NCBI GenBank assembly: GCA_036939355.1
Contig: JALLAP010000022.1
Span: 1 to 64,000 of the forward strand
Origin: Thalassiosira profunda
Lineage: Eukaryota > Bacillariophyta > Thalassiosirophyceae > Thalassiosirales > Thalassiosiraceae
Length of the DNA: 64,000 nucleotides
Direction of reading: 5' to 3'
Positions 1 through 10,301 of the stretch are shown in pieces. Below the pieces are notes generated by a model. It worked only from the letters and a program-made list of their open reading frames with translations, did not search any database and was not told the DNA's origin. Both the position numbers and the translations under genes were made by a program. The first letter of the stretch is position 1, and every line of letters begins with the position of its first letter.

Positions 1-417
1 CCAGATAGAGACCTACAACGCCCTCCCTTCCTTTTGTGGTACCAATGGGCAGTGCATGGTGCGTTGGAACCGCTGTCTAGGTCCATAATGCTACACTGCG
101 CTAGTCCAAATCGCATTGGCGGGAGGAGACTAAAAACTTTTCACCTCCATTTTGTTCATGCCAAGGCCAGAAATACCCTGCAACCATTCTAGGTGTCAGA
201 AGCTGTCCCTACTGCCTTTTGGTGGTAGATGATGACTCTGGAATGGGCGTTGGGAGGTTCCATCCACTTTATTTTTGCCCCTATGTGCCATGATGGGTCC
301 AAAATCGAGAAGATTTGGCTGTGGCAATTGACAATCTTGCCTGGTTGAGAGAGAGGTTGGGAGTTAGTCCCTCAACTCAACTTCTCATGCAAACTGCTTA
401 TTGAGAATATTCTATCA
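1..417. other. No gene recognised at window start
   Basis: No open frame of convincing composition and no RNA gene was seen here. The stretch lies downstream of the minus-strand gene that ends at 418, so it is probably that gene's 3' flank plus intergenic DNA. Confidence 0.5.
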
Positions 418-1611
418 CTATTCTTCACCGATCGCTGGTAGATGTTCTCCCGGTCTCTTCACATAGCATTCTCCCCACGCGCACACAGTTCGGCTCCTCA
501 AAATGGCGTGGAAGTCCTCCAACGACACTGGACCCTCCGCCTCCCGCGTCACCCCATCGCTGCCCTTCTTTCCTCCGTGTCCCTCCCGTGCCCTCTTTGT
601 CAATTCGTCGCCCGTGCCCACGCGATAGGACTGGAAGGGCACCTTGGAGTTGGTTTCGACGATTTGCGCTTCCGGGACCAACTGGCACGTGCGTTGGAGG
701 TGATCGATCATTTGAGAGACTTGTTCCCCCGGCACTGTCCGTTCCGTGTCGCATTGTGCAGTATACAGTATACCTTGTGGGCTGCGATCGCTGGGCAGAC
801 ATTCGTAGAGGATGCGGATGCGATCGGCGACGGTGCTGTTCAATGCGAGCGACAGCGCCGCGAAGAGGAAGGGCAACGGCAGCTCCCTCTTCATGAGGCT
901 CCCTGCTCCGTCTGTGTTTCCCCCATACGTCCTCTCCAATTCGGCAATCACGACCCTGTCCACCAAGTGCCCAAGCTGTATCGTGAACCCCTCCCCTTTC
1001 TCCTCCTTCATCAGCCGCACCACCGCGCTCAGAAATTCCGGGTACGTCACCCCCTCCCTCCCCGCAAACTCCTTTCTAACTCCCTCTGCAATCCGTTCCC
1101 ACACCTCGACCGTAAAGTCGGAATTGGCCGAGCGCAGATCGTCAATCTCCAACGGGTCCAGCAGCGCCACCGCTTCTATCTCCTCTCGCAGGGCGGTGCG
1201 CGAATTATTGGCTTTCGTCGAGCGGAGGAGCGTCACCAGGACGAGGCCGATGGTGGAGAGGAAGATTTTGCCGAGGTTGTCAAGAAAGATGTTGGAGTCG
1301 TCCTTCTTCTCCGTCTTCTCCTTCTTGCCGTCCTTGGACTTGTCCGACGCATTCTCTTGCGACGACGAGGCACTGGCGGCGGCGGTGGAGAGCGGTCTCG
1401 AGAATGATGTGGCTGGCGTGATGCCGCGACAGGCGAGGGCACTCTGCCCATGCACCATGCGCCTCGCCGCCAATTGCAAGTCACACCCGCCGCCAGCAAC
1501 CCCCGCAAGAGAAGACGTTGGTAAAGACGCCATGATGGGACATCGCCGACTGCGCGACAGCCGTGCATGCACGGACTGCAATCGGTGTGTGGCTGACACG
1601 CGACGAATCAT
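418..1611 (-). CDS. Mitochondrial-type single-pass membrane protein, unknown function
   Basis: Intronless 397-aa frame starting at an ATG. The first ~80 residues are rich in Arg, Ser and Ala and nearly free of acids, as in a mitochondrial presequence. A Lys/Glu/Asp-rich stretch (residues ~85-105) follows, then one hydrophobic helix (~112-128, core IFLSTIGLVLVTLL). The soluble C-terminal part is mostly helical. Around residues 150-205 it has acidic loops followed by helices (LDPLEIDDLRSANSDF, then VTYPEFLSAVVRLMKEEKGEGF), loosely like degenerate EF-hands but without a full calcium loop. A mitochondrial membrane protein is inferred from the N-terminus and helix only. I do not recognise the family. 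Confidence 0.6.
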   Translation of the reverse strand: MIRRVSATHRLQSVHARLSRSRRCPIMASLPTSSLAGVAGGGCDLQLAARRMVHGQSALACRGITPATSFSRPLSTAAASASSSQENASDKSKDGKKEKTEKKDDSNIFLDNLGKIFLSTIGLVLVTLLRSTKANNSRTALREEIEAVALLDPLEIDDLRSANSDFTVEVWERIAEGVRKEFAGREGVTYPEFLSAVVRLMKEEKGEGFTIQLGHLVDRVVIAELERTYGGNTDGAGSLMKRELPLPFLFAALSLALNSTVADRIRILYECLPSDRSPQGILYTAQCDTERTVPGEQVSQMIDHLQRTCQLVPEAQIVETNSKVPFQSYRVGTGDELTKRAREGHGGKKGSDGVTREAEGPVSLEDFHAILRSRTVCAWGECYVKRPGEHLPAIGEE

Positions 1612-1830
1612 GTCGTCTGATGTTTGTCAGAAGCAGAATTACCCACAGCTAGAAGTGCTGGCAGCGGCGCGGCAGCGAATCAGGCGCGCAGATGGAAACC
1701 CGGCGTGGTTCGTTGATGGCCTGGGAGGAGCGGGGGGTTGGTTGTCGTGGGGAGAGTTCTAGAGTGAAGGAGTCAAGGAGTGAATGAGCGATGAGCGGTG
1801 TAGCGGTGAGCGGTGAGGGTGTCATATGAG

Positions 1831-1873
1831 CCTAAACCCCAACCCTAACCCAGATTTAACCTCAACCCTAATC
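1831..1873 (+). repeat. Degenerate telomere-like CCCTAA array
   Basis: An imperfect array of CCCTAA/CCCCAA units sits 50-90 bp upstream of the OSGEP start codon. A second array of the same kind lies at 35328-35385, upstream of the gene at 35730. It could be an interstitial telomeric remnant or a telo-box-like promoter element. The sequence alone does not decide. Confidence 0.6.
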
Positions 1874-1922
1874 TGCCGTACAGACTCACGCCCAGCCCCC
1901 CACCACACACGCAACAAACATC

Positions 1923-3179
1923 ATGTCGCATGTAACCGCGGCTGCGCAATCCTACCTAGGCAATCCTGGAACCATGACATCGAGGGCCACCGCCACCGAC
2001 CCGCCCTGCCCCATCGCTCCCCTGGGCAATCTCCCGCTGCCCCCGGCGTCGCGCTTCGCCAACCCCGACGGCAAAACCATCGTCCTCGGCATCGAGGGGA
2101 GCGCCAACAAGTGCGGCGTGGGCGTGCTGTGCCACGATCCCGCGACCGACACGTACCAGACGCTGTCGAACCCGCGGAAGACGTACGTCAGTCCGAAGGG
2201 GTGCGGGTTCCTGCCCAAGGAGACGGCGTGGCACCACCAGGCGCACGTCGTGCAGTTGGTCCGCGCGGCGTTGCACGAGGCGTTTCCCGATGACGACCGG
2301 CCGGAGCGGCACATATCGGCGATTGCCTTTACTTTGGGCCCGGGGATGGGCGGGCCGTTGAAATCGTGCGCCATTGCCGCACGAACTCTCTCACTACTTT
2401 GGAAGGTGCCGTTGATAGCCGTCAACCACTGCATTGCACATATTGAGATGGGGAGGGTGGCCACCCAGGCGTCGGACCCGGTGGTGCTGTACGTGAGCGG
2501 GGGCAACACGCAGGTGATTGCATACAGCGATGGAAGATATCGAATCTTCGGGGAGACCATCGACATTGCCGTGGGCAACTGCCTGGATCGATTCGCGCGG
2601 GTGGTGGGGTTGTCCAACGATCCGTCTCCCGGATACAACATCGAACTGGAGGCCAGAAAACACACACACGACAATCCGCTCAAATTTATGGAGCTGCCCT
2701 ACGTCGTGAAGGGGATGGACGTGTCCTTCTCCGGACTCCTCACCTTCATCGAAGAGCTCACCCGAAAGAAGCACTTTGTCCGCGACGGCCTAAAAGAGAC
2801 AGATGAACAATTCACCACGGCGGACCTGTGCTACTCCCTCCAGGAAACAATTTTCGCCATGCTCGTCGAGATCACCGAAAGAACGATGGCGCACTGCGGG
2901 CAAAGCTCGGTATTGATCGTGGGCGGCGTCGGATGCAACAAGCGACTGCAGCAAATGATGGCGGACATGGTGTCCGATCGGGGCGGGACGCTCTGCGCAA
3001 TGGACCACCGGTACTGTATCGACAACGGCGCGATGATCGCCCAGGCGGGGATGTTCGGGCTGCAGTTTGGGAGCGAGGACATGTGCGTCAAGATGGAGGA
3101 CACCGAGTGCACGCAGAGATTTCGGACGGACGCCGTGGAGGTGGTGTGGCGGCCGCGGACGAGGGGCGAGCATGCGTGA
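1923..3179 (+). CDS. OSGEP: tRNA N6-adenosine threonylcarbamoyltransferase (KEOPS subunit Kae1/OSGEP)
   Basis: Catalytic subunit of the KEOPS complex, which transfers the threonylcarbamoyl group to A37 of ANN-decoding tRNAs. The intronless 418-aa protein shows the ASKHA fold: a first phosphate loop ([15 protein letters not shown], ~55-70), the metal-binding [10 protein letters not shown] (~162-171), the glycine loop [10 protein letters not shown], then [23 protein letters not shown], and a late [13 protein letters not shown] plus [10 protein letters not shown]. The spacing fits eukaryotic cytosolic Kae1 rather than mitochondrial Qri7. The ~50-residue N-terminal extension is longer than usual and includes a second ATG at 1974, so the true start may be internal. 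The promoter carries the telomere-like array at 1831-1873. Confidence 0.96.
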   Translation: MSHVTAAAQSYLGNPGTMTSRATATDPPCPIAPLGNLPLPPASRFANPDGKTIVLGIEGSANKCGVGVLCHDPATDTYQTLSNPRKTYVSPKGCGFLPKETAWHHQAHVVQLVRAALHEAFPDDDRPERHISAIAFTLGPGMGGPLKSCAIAARTLSLLWKVPLIAVNHCIAHIEMGRVATQASDPVVLYVSGGNTQVIAYSDGRYRIFGETIDIAVGNCLDRFARVVGLSNDPSPGYNIELEARKHTHDNPLKFMELPYVVKGMDVSFSGLLTFIEELTRKKHFVRDGLKETDEQFTTADLCYSLQETIFAMLVEITERTMAHCGQSSVLIVGGVGCNKRLQQMMADMVSDRGGTLCAMDHRYCIDNGAMIAQAGMFGLQFGSEDMCVKMEDTECTQRFRTDAVEVVWRPRTRGEHA

Positions 3180-4052
3180 GGATGTGATGTGCAGATGCGT
3201 ATAGAGCTATCGTGTCTCTTCAATCTAGCATGCCTGTTCGGTTTGTCAGGCTACTGTCCCTTTTCCAGAGCATCATCGCTTGATGCAAAGCAAGCCAGCA
3301 CAAGACGCAGCCGAAGCCAATCAAATCCACTGCTTTTCCCTCCAAAAGTGATACCAATTCCTTTACGTAGATTCGCGTGTGAAACCAAGAGCCAGCAAAA
3401 GATCCGGCCGGAGGCGACGGGCTCGTATTGTAGGAGCTCTCCCTCCCCTGGCCACCCTCCCAAGCGGAGAGCCGACAACCCCGCTGCCCCTGCAGCGCTG
3501 CGCAATTGGTGAGTCCCTGGTGTCGTTTTTGGAGGAGTCTGGCGTCGGCGTTGGCGGCGGGAGGCGCGTTCACGAGACGTGGTCCAGGATTTGGTGTCAT
3601 TGCCGTCGTGCCCCGTCTCGCGGAGGCGCGGGCACGGCAGCGGCAGCGACGAGGCGCGGGTGAGGCGGGGCGACGGGGCGGCGGAGAGAACGTATTATTT
3701 CCCATTTATTCGAGCCGGTGGGTCAGGTGCGGGGGGCGACGGGACGTCGCTGCCTCATCGCAATTTTATGGGGGTGGGCCAGGCACACACACCGCGAGGA
3801 TATGCTGCCGCGCCAGCTGGCGACGCTGCCCAGAAGGCGGGGCGCCGGTTATACACGAAGGGGGCTGGATTTGCATCCTCGTTGTCCATGGCAGCGACGT
3901 GCATTTGTTGCTGTATATTTTGTTGGAGGGAACACCTCGTCCCTCATACTTATCATATGCACAATTGCAAGCTCTCACACGTTCCCGTTCTCTGTCCATC
4001 AAACGCAGTGCAAACCCCTCCTCTATCGTCAGATAGCATCGGGATTTGAGCC
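3180..4052. other. Intergenic region between OSGEP and RAD50
   Basis: An 873-bp stretch with several overlapping short frames on both strands (longest on minus, ~3220-3705). Their composition looks random (Arg/Pro/Ala-rich in every frame), so none is called. An AATTGCAA octamer at 3963-3970 lies about 83-90 bp before the RAD50 ATG. The same octamer precedes several other genes in the window. Confidence 0.4.
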
Positions 4053-7000
4053 ATGGCGTCCATCACAAAACTCTCCGTGAGGGGGGTCCGCGCGTTCTCC
4101 CCCAACGACGACGAGCAGGTGATCGGATTCTGCTTTCCCCTCACCATTATCGTCGGGGCCAATGGTTGCGGTGAGTAGAGACTGATGTGGTCTTAATTTG
4201 GGGGGGATTCACTATGCTTATGCAACTCCTCCAACTGAACACATCTCATGTGCATTCATCATAACACAGGCAAGACCACCATAATTGAATCCCTCAAATA
4301 TGCCGTCACCGGATCCCTCCCCCCGGGGAACAAATCGGGGCAATCCTTCGTCCACGATCCCAAGTCCATGGGGCAGTCCAGCGTCAAGGCCAGCATCAAA
4401 CTGCGATTCAACAACACGCGGGGATCGTCCATGGTCGTGGCGCGGAGCATGGAGGTGACGCAGAAGAAGACCACGGCGAGCTTCAAGGCGCTGGACGGGA
4501 CGATCCGGACGGTGAACAAGGAGACGGGGGAGCGGGTGACCATGTCCCACAAGTGCACCGAGCTAGACAAGACAATTCCCATGTACCTCGGTGTCTCGAA
4601 GCCCATCCTCGAGCACGTCGTCTTCTGCCACCAGGAGGATTCCAGCTGGCCTCTCCAGGAGGGGGCCGTGCTCAAGAAGCGCTTCGACGACATCTTCGAC
4701 AGCACCCGCTACGCCAAGGCCCTCGATGCCATCAAGGCCGAGCGGAAGAGCTACGCGTCCAAGGCGAAGGACCTCAAGGCCGAACTCGAGGGGTTGAACA
4801 GCCACAAGCACGCGGCGTGCGGATTCCGCGACGACCTGGAGGAGTGCCGTGATAAGATCAGCGGATTGGAGGACAAGATCAAAGTGTGCAACGATGAGAT
4901 TGAGAAGGAGATGGAGGTGATGAGGGCGGCCCAGAAGGATTTGGCGCGCGTCGACGATGCAACGAACAACCTTGACTTCAAGAAAAACGACCTCGACACG
5001 CAGCTCGCCGTGTACGCCAAACAGCGCGAGCTCCTGGGGAAGGACGACCTGACGGAGAAGCACAAGTACGACGAGCTGAAGGAGATGCTGCGCAAGTTGA
5101 CCGACGAGAGCCACGAAAACGAGGCCACGCGGTCGTTGGATCGGAAGGAGAGGGAGTACGAGGGGATCGAGGCGTCCCTGGAGCGGCTGCGGAGGAAGAC
5201 GAACGAGCTGAATTCGAGGAAGGGGAAGCTCGAGGCCGAGAGGGACGCGCATTCCACCGTCCTTCGTCAGCGTTTCCAGATCATGGACGCCATCCACACC
5301 ACCCACAAGATCGAGATCGAGAACATCACTCAGGACGACGACGACGACGATACATTGACGCAGGGCACCGCCGCCACCCGCATGTCGCGCTCCACCATCT
5401 TCACGTCGGCCACGAACGCCATCACCGATGAGGACATGGCTGCGTTCAACCGGGCGGTGGAGGCCAAGAACAACGAATTGACGACCGAGGTCAACGATAC
5501 CAAGAAAGCGCACCGGCAGGACGAGGACGCGATGCAAAAGGAAATCCTGGAGCTCCAGGCCCGGCAGAACGCGCTGGAGCTCGATCGCAAGCGCAATGAG
5601 AAGTCGAAGAACGATGCGTTGAGGGAGCTTTCCGACATCAGCAGCCAGATGTCGTCGAGCGTGTCCCGCGTCCGCCAGTCGGACGTCGACGAGGCGAAGG
5701 CCCAGGCCGCCCAGCTGGCCAAGAGGAGGGACGAGTACAACAGCAACCCTCGCCGAGAGGAAATCACGAAGGATATCCGCGTCCAGGAGGAGAAGCTCAA
5801 GACGATCGCCACTGCTATCGAGCAAGACACGAAGGTCCGCGACCAGCTGAGGCTCAAAGCCGACGAACAAAACGAGATCGACATGCTCGAGCGCCAGGTA
5901 ACCCAGGAGTACGACGTCCTCGAAGATCTCATTCGGGACAACTCCTTCCTGCTCTCGTCCGTCGGCGAGACCATCAACATCACGAAGGAGGACCCCATCG
6001 CCCCCGTCGAGGTGGCCCACAACAACGTGCGCAACAAGCTTCTGACGGCGCAGGGCGACTCCGACAGGGCCGCCTCGGCGGTCGGGGACGCCCAGAAGAA
6101 GTTGTCCGAGAAGCAGGCCCTGCTTGGGAGCCACCGCACCCGTTTCGGGCAGCTGCAGGGAAAGAAGAAGCAGCTGATGCAGGACGGGAGTGGGTTCCAG
6201 AAGATCAAGAGCGTGGTCGGGGCCATCCTTAGATTCGACAAAGAGTTCGTCGACGTGCGTGTGTGCCTTTTCTCACAGGATGCTCCGGCTGCCCTTCGCC
6301 TACTCACCAACCTTGCGCTCAAACCTTTATTTCTTTCAGTCTAGCACCATCTCCGAGGACTCGACCCCGACTGAGATCCTCAAGCACATTGCGGCGATGG
6401 TCAAGCAGTACTCGGTGCAAGAGGAGAAGCCAGGTGAGTGCAGTGATGCCGCGTTGATCTCTTCTCTTCCGTCCAATACTTTTAACACGCCTTCTCGCGG
6501 ATCCACAGAGCACATCACCAAGACGATCAAGAGGCTCCGCAAAATGGCGAAGCATTCGGGCATTTGCCCCTGCTGCGTCCGGGAACTCGCCAACGACGAC
6601 GAGGTCGCCCAATTTGCGTCTCGCATGACGGAGCTCGCCGATCCCGATGTGAGCGAGTTGCACGCTATGTCTCATAATAAGGCAAAGGAAATCCGCGAGG
6701 CATTGGAGAAGTACGAGCAGTGGCGAAACATCATCAATGAGAACATCCCAGAGTACCTCGAATACACCCGCTTGATGGACGAAATGAAGGAAGAAGAGGC
6801 GTTCCTCAACGAGGAGGAAGGAGGTGGCCGCGGCTCGCTGCAGGACCTCGAGAAGGATCTCAAAGAGGTGGAGAAAACGCTGACGGACAAGAAGGAGAAA
6901 CGCGAAGAGTTGCAGCAGCTCATGACAACGATGAACGCCATCCAGGACACCGCGAAGAGGGTGTGGGAAAAGATGGGCACCGTCAAGGAGAAGAAGGAGA

Positions 7001-8839
7001 AGCTCAAGTTCCAGTACATCGGCAGCGTTGACGATCCTCGCGACCTGAAGACGGTGGAAAAGGATCTCACAAAGAGTTCGAACGAGAAGGAGGAGGCGTA
7101 CAGGAGGATCAACTCTCTGAACACCGAGCAGAAGGACCTCAACGAGAAGATCAGCCGCGTTACGAACCAGGCAGCCACCGCCGAACGGACCGCGCGCGAG
7201 AAGGAAGACGCCTTCCAGCGCGACCAGGAGTCGGCCAAACGGAAGGACGAGTTGAACGACCAGCTGAAGCAGCTGACAGAGCACGACAAAGAGCTTGACA
7301 AGGAAATGCAACCCCTCCGCACGCAGTTGATGCAGAAGGAGAGCGACAAAAACAGGATGCGCGATGCCAACGCCATGGAAGACAAGCAGATGAGCGACAA
7401 ACTGAAAGGCTTCGAGAGGGATGTGGAGAAGTTGAAGGAGGTCAACGACAGAATCGACCAGTACGTCCGCTCGAACAAGGAGAAAGAAATCGACGACGTT
7501 GACCGAAGGCTCCTGGGCGTTGCCACCGACATCAACGACGGAGAAGGACAACTTCAGCGACTCAAGCCGGGTGAGTGCACTGGAGCTTGCTTTGTCTCTT
7601 TGACTTCACTGCTCAACTTACCACCTTGCGTTTGCTCGCGACTCCTCAGAGCTGGAGGCCCTCAAGAAGTCCGTGGAAGAAGGCGAGCGCCAGAAGAAGA
7701 CCATCCAAGACAATATTGACCTGCTCAAGTTGAAGAAGAAGGTGAATTCGCTACAGGCTGAGGTCGATGCCCTAGAGAAGGAGGTCGGTGCCATGGGCGG
7801 CGGCGAAGCGCAGAAACAGCATTCAGCCTCGGCGAGCCAAATCCGGGACCACCAAGCGAAGATCGAGCGCTACAACGGTCGGATGAGCGGTTTGACCGAG
7901 CAGAAGCGCAGCCTGAAGCGAAAGCTCAACGAGCCGTGAGTGTCTTCTTCCGCTGCTCCTTCATCACCCTGATTCATGCGTGCTCATTCTTTGTTTGTCC
8001 ATCAAAACCACAGCGAATACAAGGGCATCGACGATCGCCAGCGCAAGAAGATGATCGAGCACGAGACGACCACCATTGTTGTCACCGACCTGGACAAATA
8101 TTACGACGCTCTCGACAAAGCCCTGCTTCGCGTAAGTTGACAGAATTGCCACAGCTCCCAGCCATGCCTGTCGTGTCTCACCCAACCGCTTTCGATCTCC
8201 TCCTCCTTCCCAATAGTACCACGGAATGAAGATCTCGGACATCAACAAGATCATCCGGGAGCTCTGGGCGTTGACGTACAAGGGAGAAGGTAAGAGGAGT
8301 GCTCGCTGTGGCCTTGATCCTGCCTTCTGGATCACTCTCACGTTCCTCTCCTGCCCAACACAGACATCTCCAACATTGAGATCCAAAGCGGGCAGGACAG
8401 TGGCTCCCGCGCCAACCGCTCCTACAACTACCGCATCGTCATGACCAAGGGCAACTCGGCCCAAATGGACATGAGGGGCCGCTGCAGCGCCGGGCAGCGC
8501 GTTTTGGCGAGCATCGTCATTCGCCTCGCCCTCGCCGAAACGTTCTGCCTGAACTGCGGCGTCTTGGCGCTGGACGAGCCCACCACGAACTTGGACTACG
8601 AGAACAAGCGCGGCTTGGCCATCGCGCTGGCGCAAATCATCGCGTCGCGTGCGGCGCAGTCCAACTTCCAGCTGGTGGTGATCACGCACGACGAAGACTT
8701 TGTGAGCATGATGAAGCTGGAGCTGTCGTCCCAGACGGGGTTCAACATGCCGGAGCGCTACTACCAGGTCAGCCGTGAAGAAGGAAACGATGGGCGCTAC
8801 TACAGCAGGATCAGCGCAATCGACTGGGACGAGCTTTAG
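4053..8839 (+). CDS. RAD50: DNA double-strand-break repair ATPase RAD50
   Basis: SMC-like ATPase of the MRE11-RAD50 complex, which tethers and processes DNA ends in the nucleus. Proposed exons: 4053-4170, 4270-6254, 6340-6433, 6509-7570, 7650-7935, 8014-8131, 8217-8289 and 8364-8839. All join in frame to give 1403 aa, close to the usual ~1300. Intron 1 splits the Walker A motif (GANGCG|KTT, residues ~35-43). Two long charged coiled coils flank a zinc hook, CPCC at ~752-755. The C-terminal lobe carries the RAD50-type signature ([21 protein letters not shown] with SAGQ) and Walker B ([11 protein letters not shown]). An Asp run at ~390 reflects a GAC repeat. Splice sites are typical (GTGAGT, GTAAGT). 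Confidence 0.97.
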
Positions 8840-9111
8840 ATGAAAAGAAGGGGGGAAGGGAGTCCCCTCCACCCAAGCGCAGGGCCGGTAGGAAGACTGT
8901 AGCTCGGCTTAGACGTGGATGTAGATTTGGGGCGAAGAATAGAGTGACAGAGGAAGCCTGATTTCGAGCCTGTTAGTCGAGGGAAGAGAATTTATGGAAC
9001 GGGAGGCCTTTTACATACACACTTCACTAACCAGTTATCATTGGTTGGTGGTGATTTTTCAGCTAATGTACAGTAGCTGCGGTCGTCAGTCTGAGCGCTG
9101 TGCGTTCATCC

Positions 9112-9960
9112 CTACGCTTTGACAAGCACCGGCTTGTCGATTGTAAATAACGTGAAGTCATGCCCAATAGTTGAAGCTCTTTGGTTGTGCCCGCTCAGTT
9201 CCATGCCATCCACCATTTGCTGATTAGCGCCCCCTTCTTCACTTTCAGCCGCTTCCAGGATGTTCTCCTCCACCATCACGCTCATTCCACGTAACCGACA
9301 CTCGTCGGGGAAGTCGGCCACCCCAAACCTTGAATCGGCGCTGGCTCCGAGGATCACCGCCTGCCCTCCTTCCATCAGGGCACAATCGATTGTCTGAGCC
9401 ACCAGCTCGGCATCATTCGAGCAAACGATCAGATCGGCGCCCACGATCAAGCGAACCTGCCCATGTTCCGTACCTTTCATATCGACCCACGTGTTCTCTT
9501 TTCTCTCCTTCTCCACATCTTCGCCGGCATCCTCACTTTCTTCCTGATCAAACCAATCCAGCCCAAAAACAACATGATTCACGTCATAGTCATTGAGTAT
9601 TATGTTGCGTCGCAGGTTGTCCAGGACTGCCTCATTGTAGTCCGTGAATATGACCTTGTCGTCGTTGTCGTCCTCCTGCATCAACGACGCGGCCGCCAGA
9701 CCCACCAGACCGCAGCCCGCCCCCAATTCCAGGACGTCACCATCAACATCGGTATTATCGCCCCGCAAAATATCGGGATGTTTGGACAGGTGGTGCGTCA
9801 ACAGAACCGCGGCCGGCCACATGACGAAGCCGGTGTTGGTCTCATTCTCTCCCTGATTGGAGTCTTCGTCGGGGGCTTGGTGCAACCGGACTTGCAATGG
9901 AGGAGAGTCGCCGCCCTCATCCGACGAAGGAACGGAAAAGGTGAGGTGAGTGGCAGCCAT
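9112..9960 (-). CDS. METTL21-like protein methyltransferase (Methyltransf_16)
   Basis: Intronless 282-aa SAM-dependent methyltransferase. The N-terminal half contains the family-16 entry motif (VMWPAAVLLTHHL), then SAM motif I (VLELGAGCGLVGLAAASL, ~95-112) and motif II with an acidic residue after beta-2 (VIFTDYNEAVLDNL). The later LIVGADLIVCSNDAELV takes the place of the usual 'GADVIY' post-motif. Members mostly methylate lysines of cytosolic proteins such as chaperones and elongation factors. The substrate cannot be inferred here. A 120-residue tail follows the catalytic core. Confidence 0.85.
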   Translation of the reverse strand: MAATHLTFSVPSSDEGGDSPPLQVRLHQAPDEDSNQGENETNTGFVMWPAAVLLTHHLSKHPDILRGDNTDVDGDVLELGAGCGLVGLAAASLMQEDDNDDKVIFTDYNEAVLDNLRRNIILNDYDVNHVVFGLDWFDQEESEDAGEDVEKERKENTWVDMKGTEHGQVRLIVGADLIVCSNDAELVAQTIDCALMEGGQAVILGASADSRFGVADFPDECRLRGMSVMVEENILEAAESEEGGANQQMVDGMELSGHNQRASTIGHDFTLFTIDKPVLVKA

Positions 9961-10301
9961 CGTTCACGTCCTACCCTTTGCTGGGGATTCCGGATTCCGA
10001 CCAGGTCAATGGTCAAGTTGTGTTGTGGTCGTTGCGGTGCATGCAAGCAGATTGTTCCGTGGGGCGGCGCGCGTTGATGGCCGAGCGAGGTCGCGTGGTG
10101 TGAAAAGTGAAAAGGAGCGGAAGTTTGAGGTGTCTCATTTTAGTGTCTCACCGTACTACCCTGTCGTATCACTATCTCACTGGTCAGAGTGGAGAGGATG
10201 CACTTCTGGAATGTTTGCAAGAACAGTGCTTCTCTACTTATTGGTTGACTTCCTGACGAAGCTGCTCTGCGCATCTAGTATCCACATCCATCTCCGGCCC
10301 T
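9961..10301. other. Intergenic, two flanking minus-strand genes
   Basis: A 341-bp gap between the methyltransferase start and the stop of the EDR2_C gene. Only weak overlapping frames occur. It probably holds the methyltransferase promoter and the 3' end of the upstream gene. Confidence 0.4.

Noticed and set aside
3220..3705. 161-aa minus-strand frame between OSGEP and RAD50
   Set aside because: Low-complexity Arg/Ala/Pro start, no domain, and overlapping frames of similar length on the other strand.
4563..6134. 523-aa minus-strand open frame opposite RAD50
   Set aside because: Leu/Val/Arg-rich shadow of the RAD50 coiled coil; codon composition and conservation favour the plus strand.
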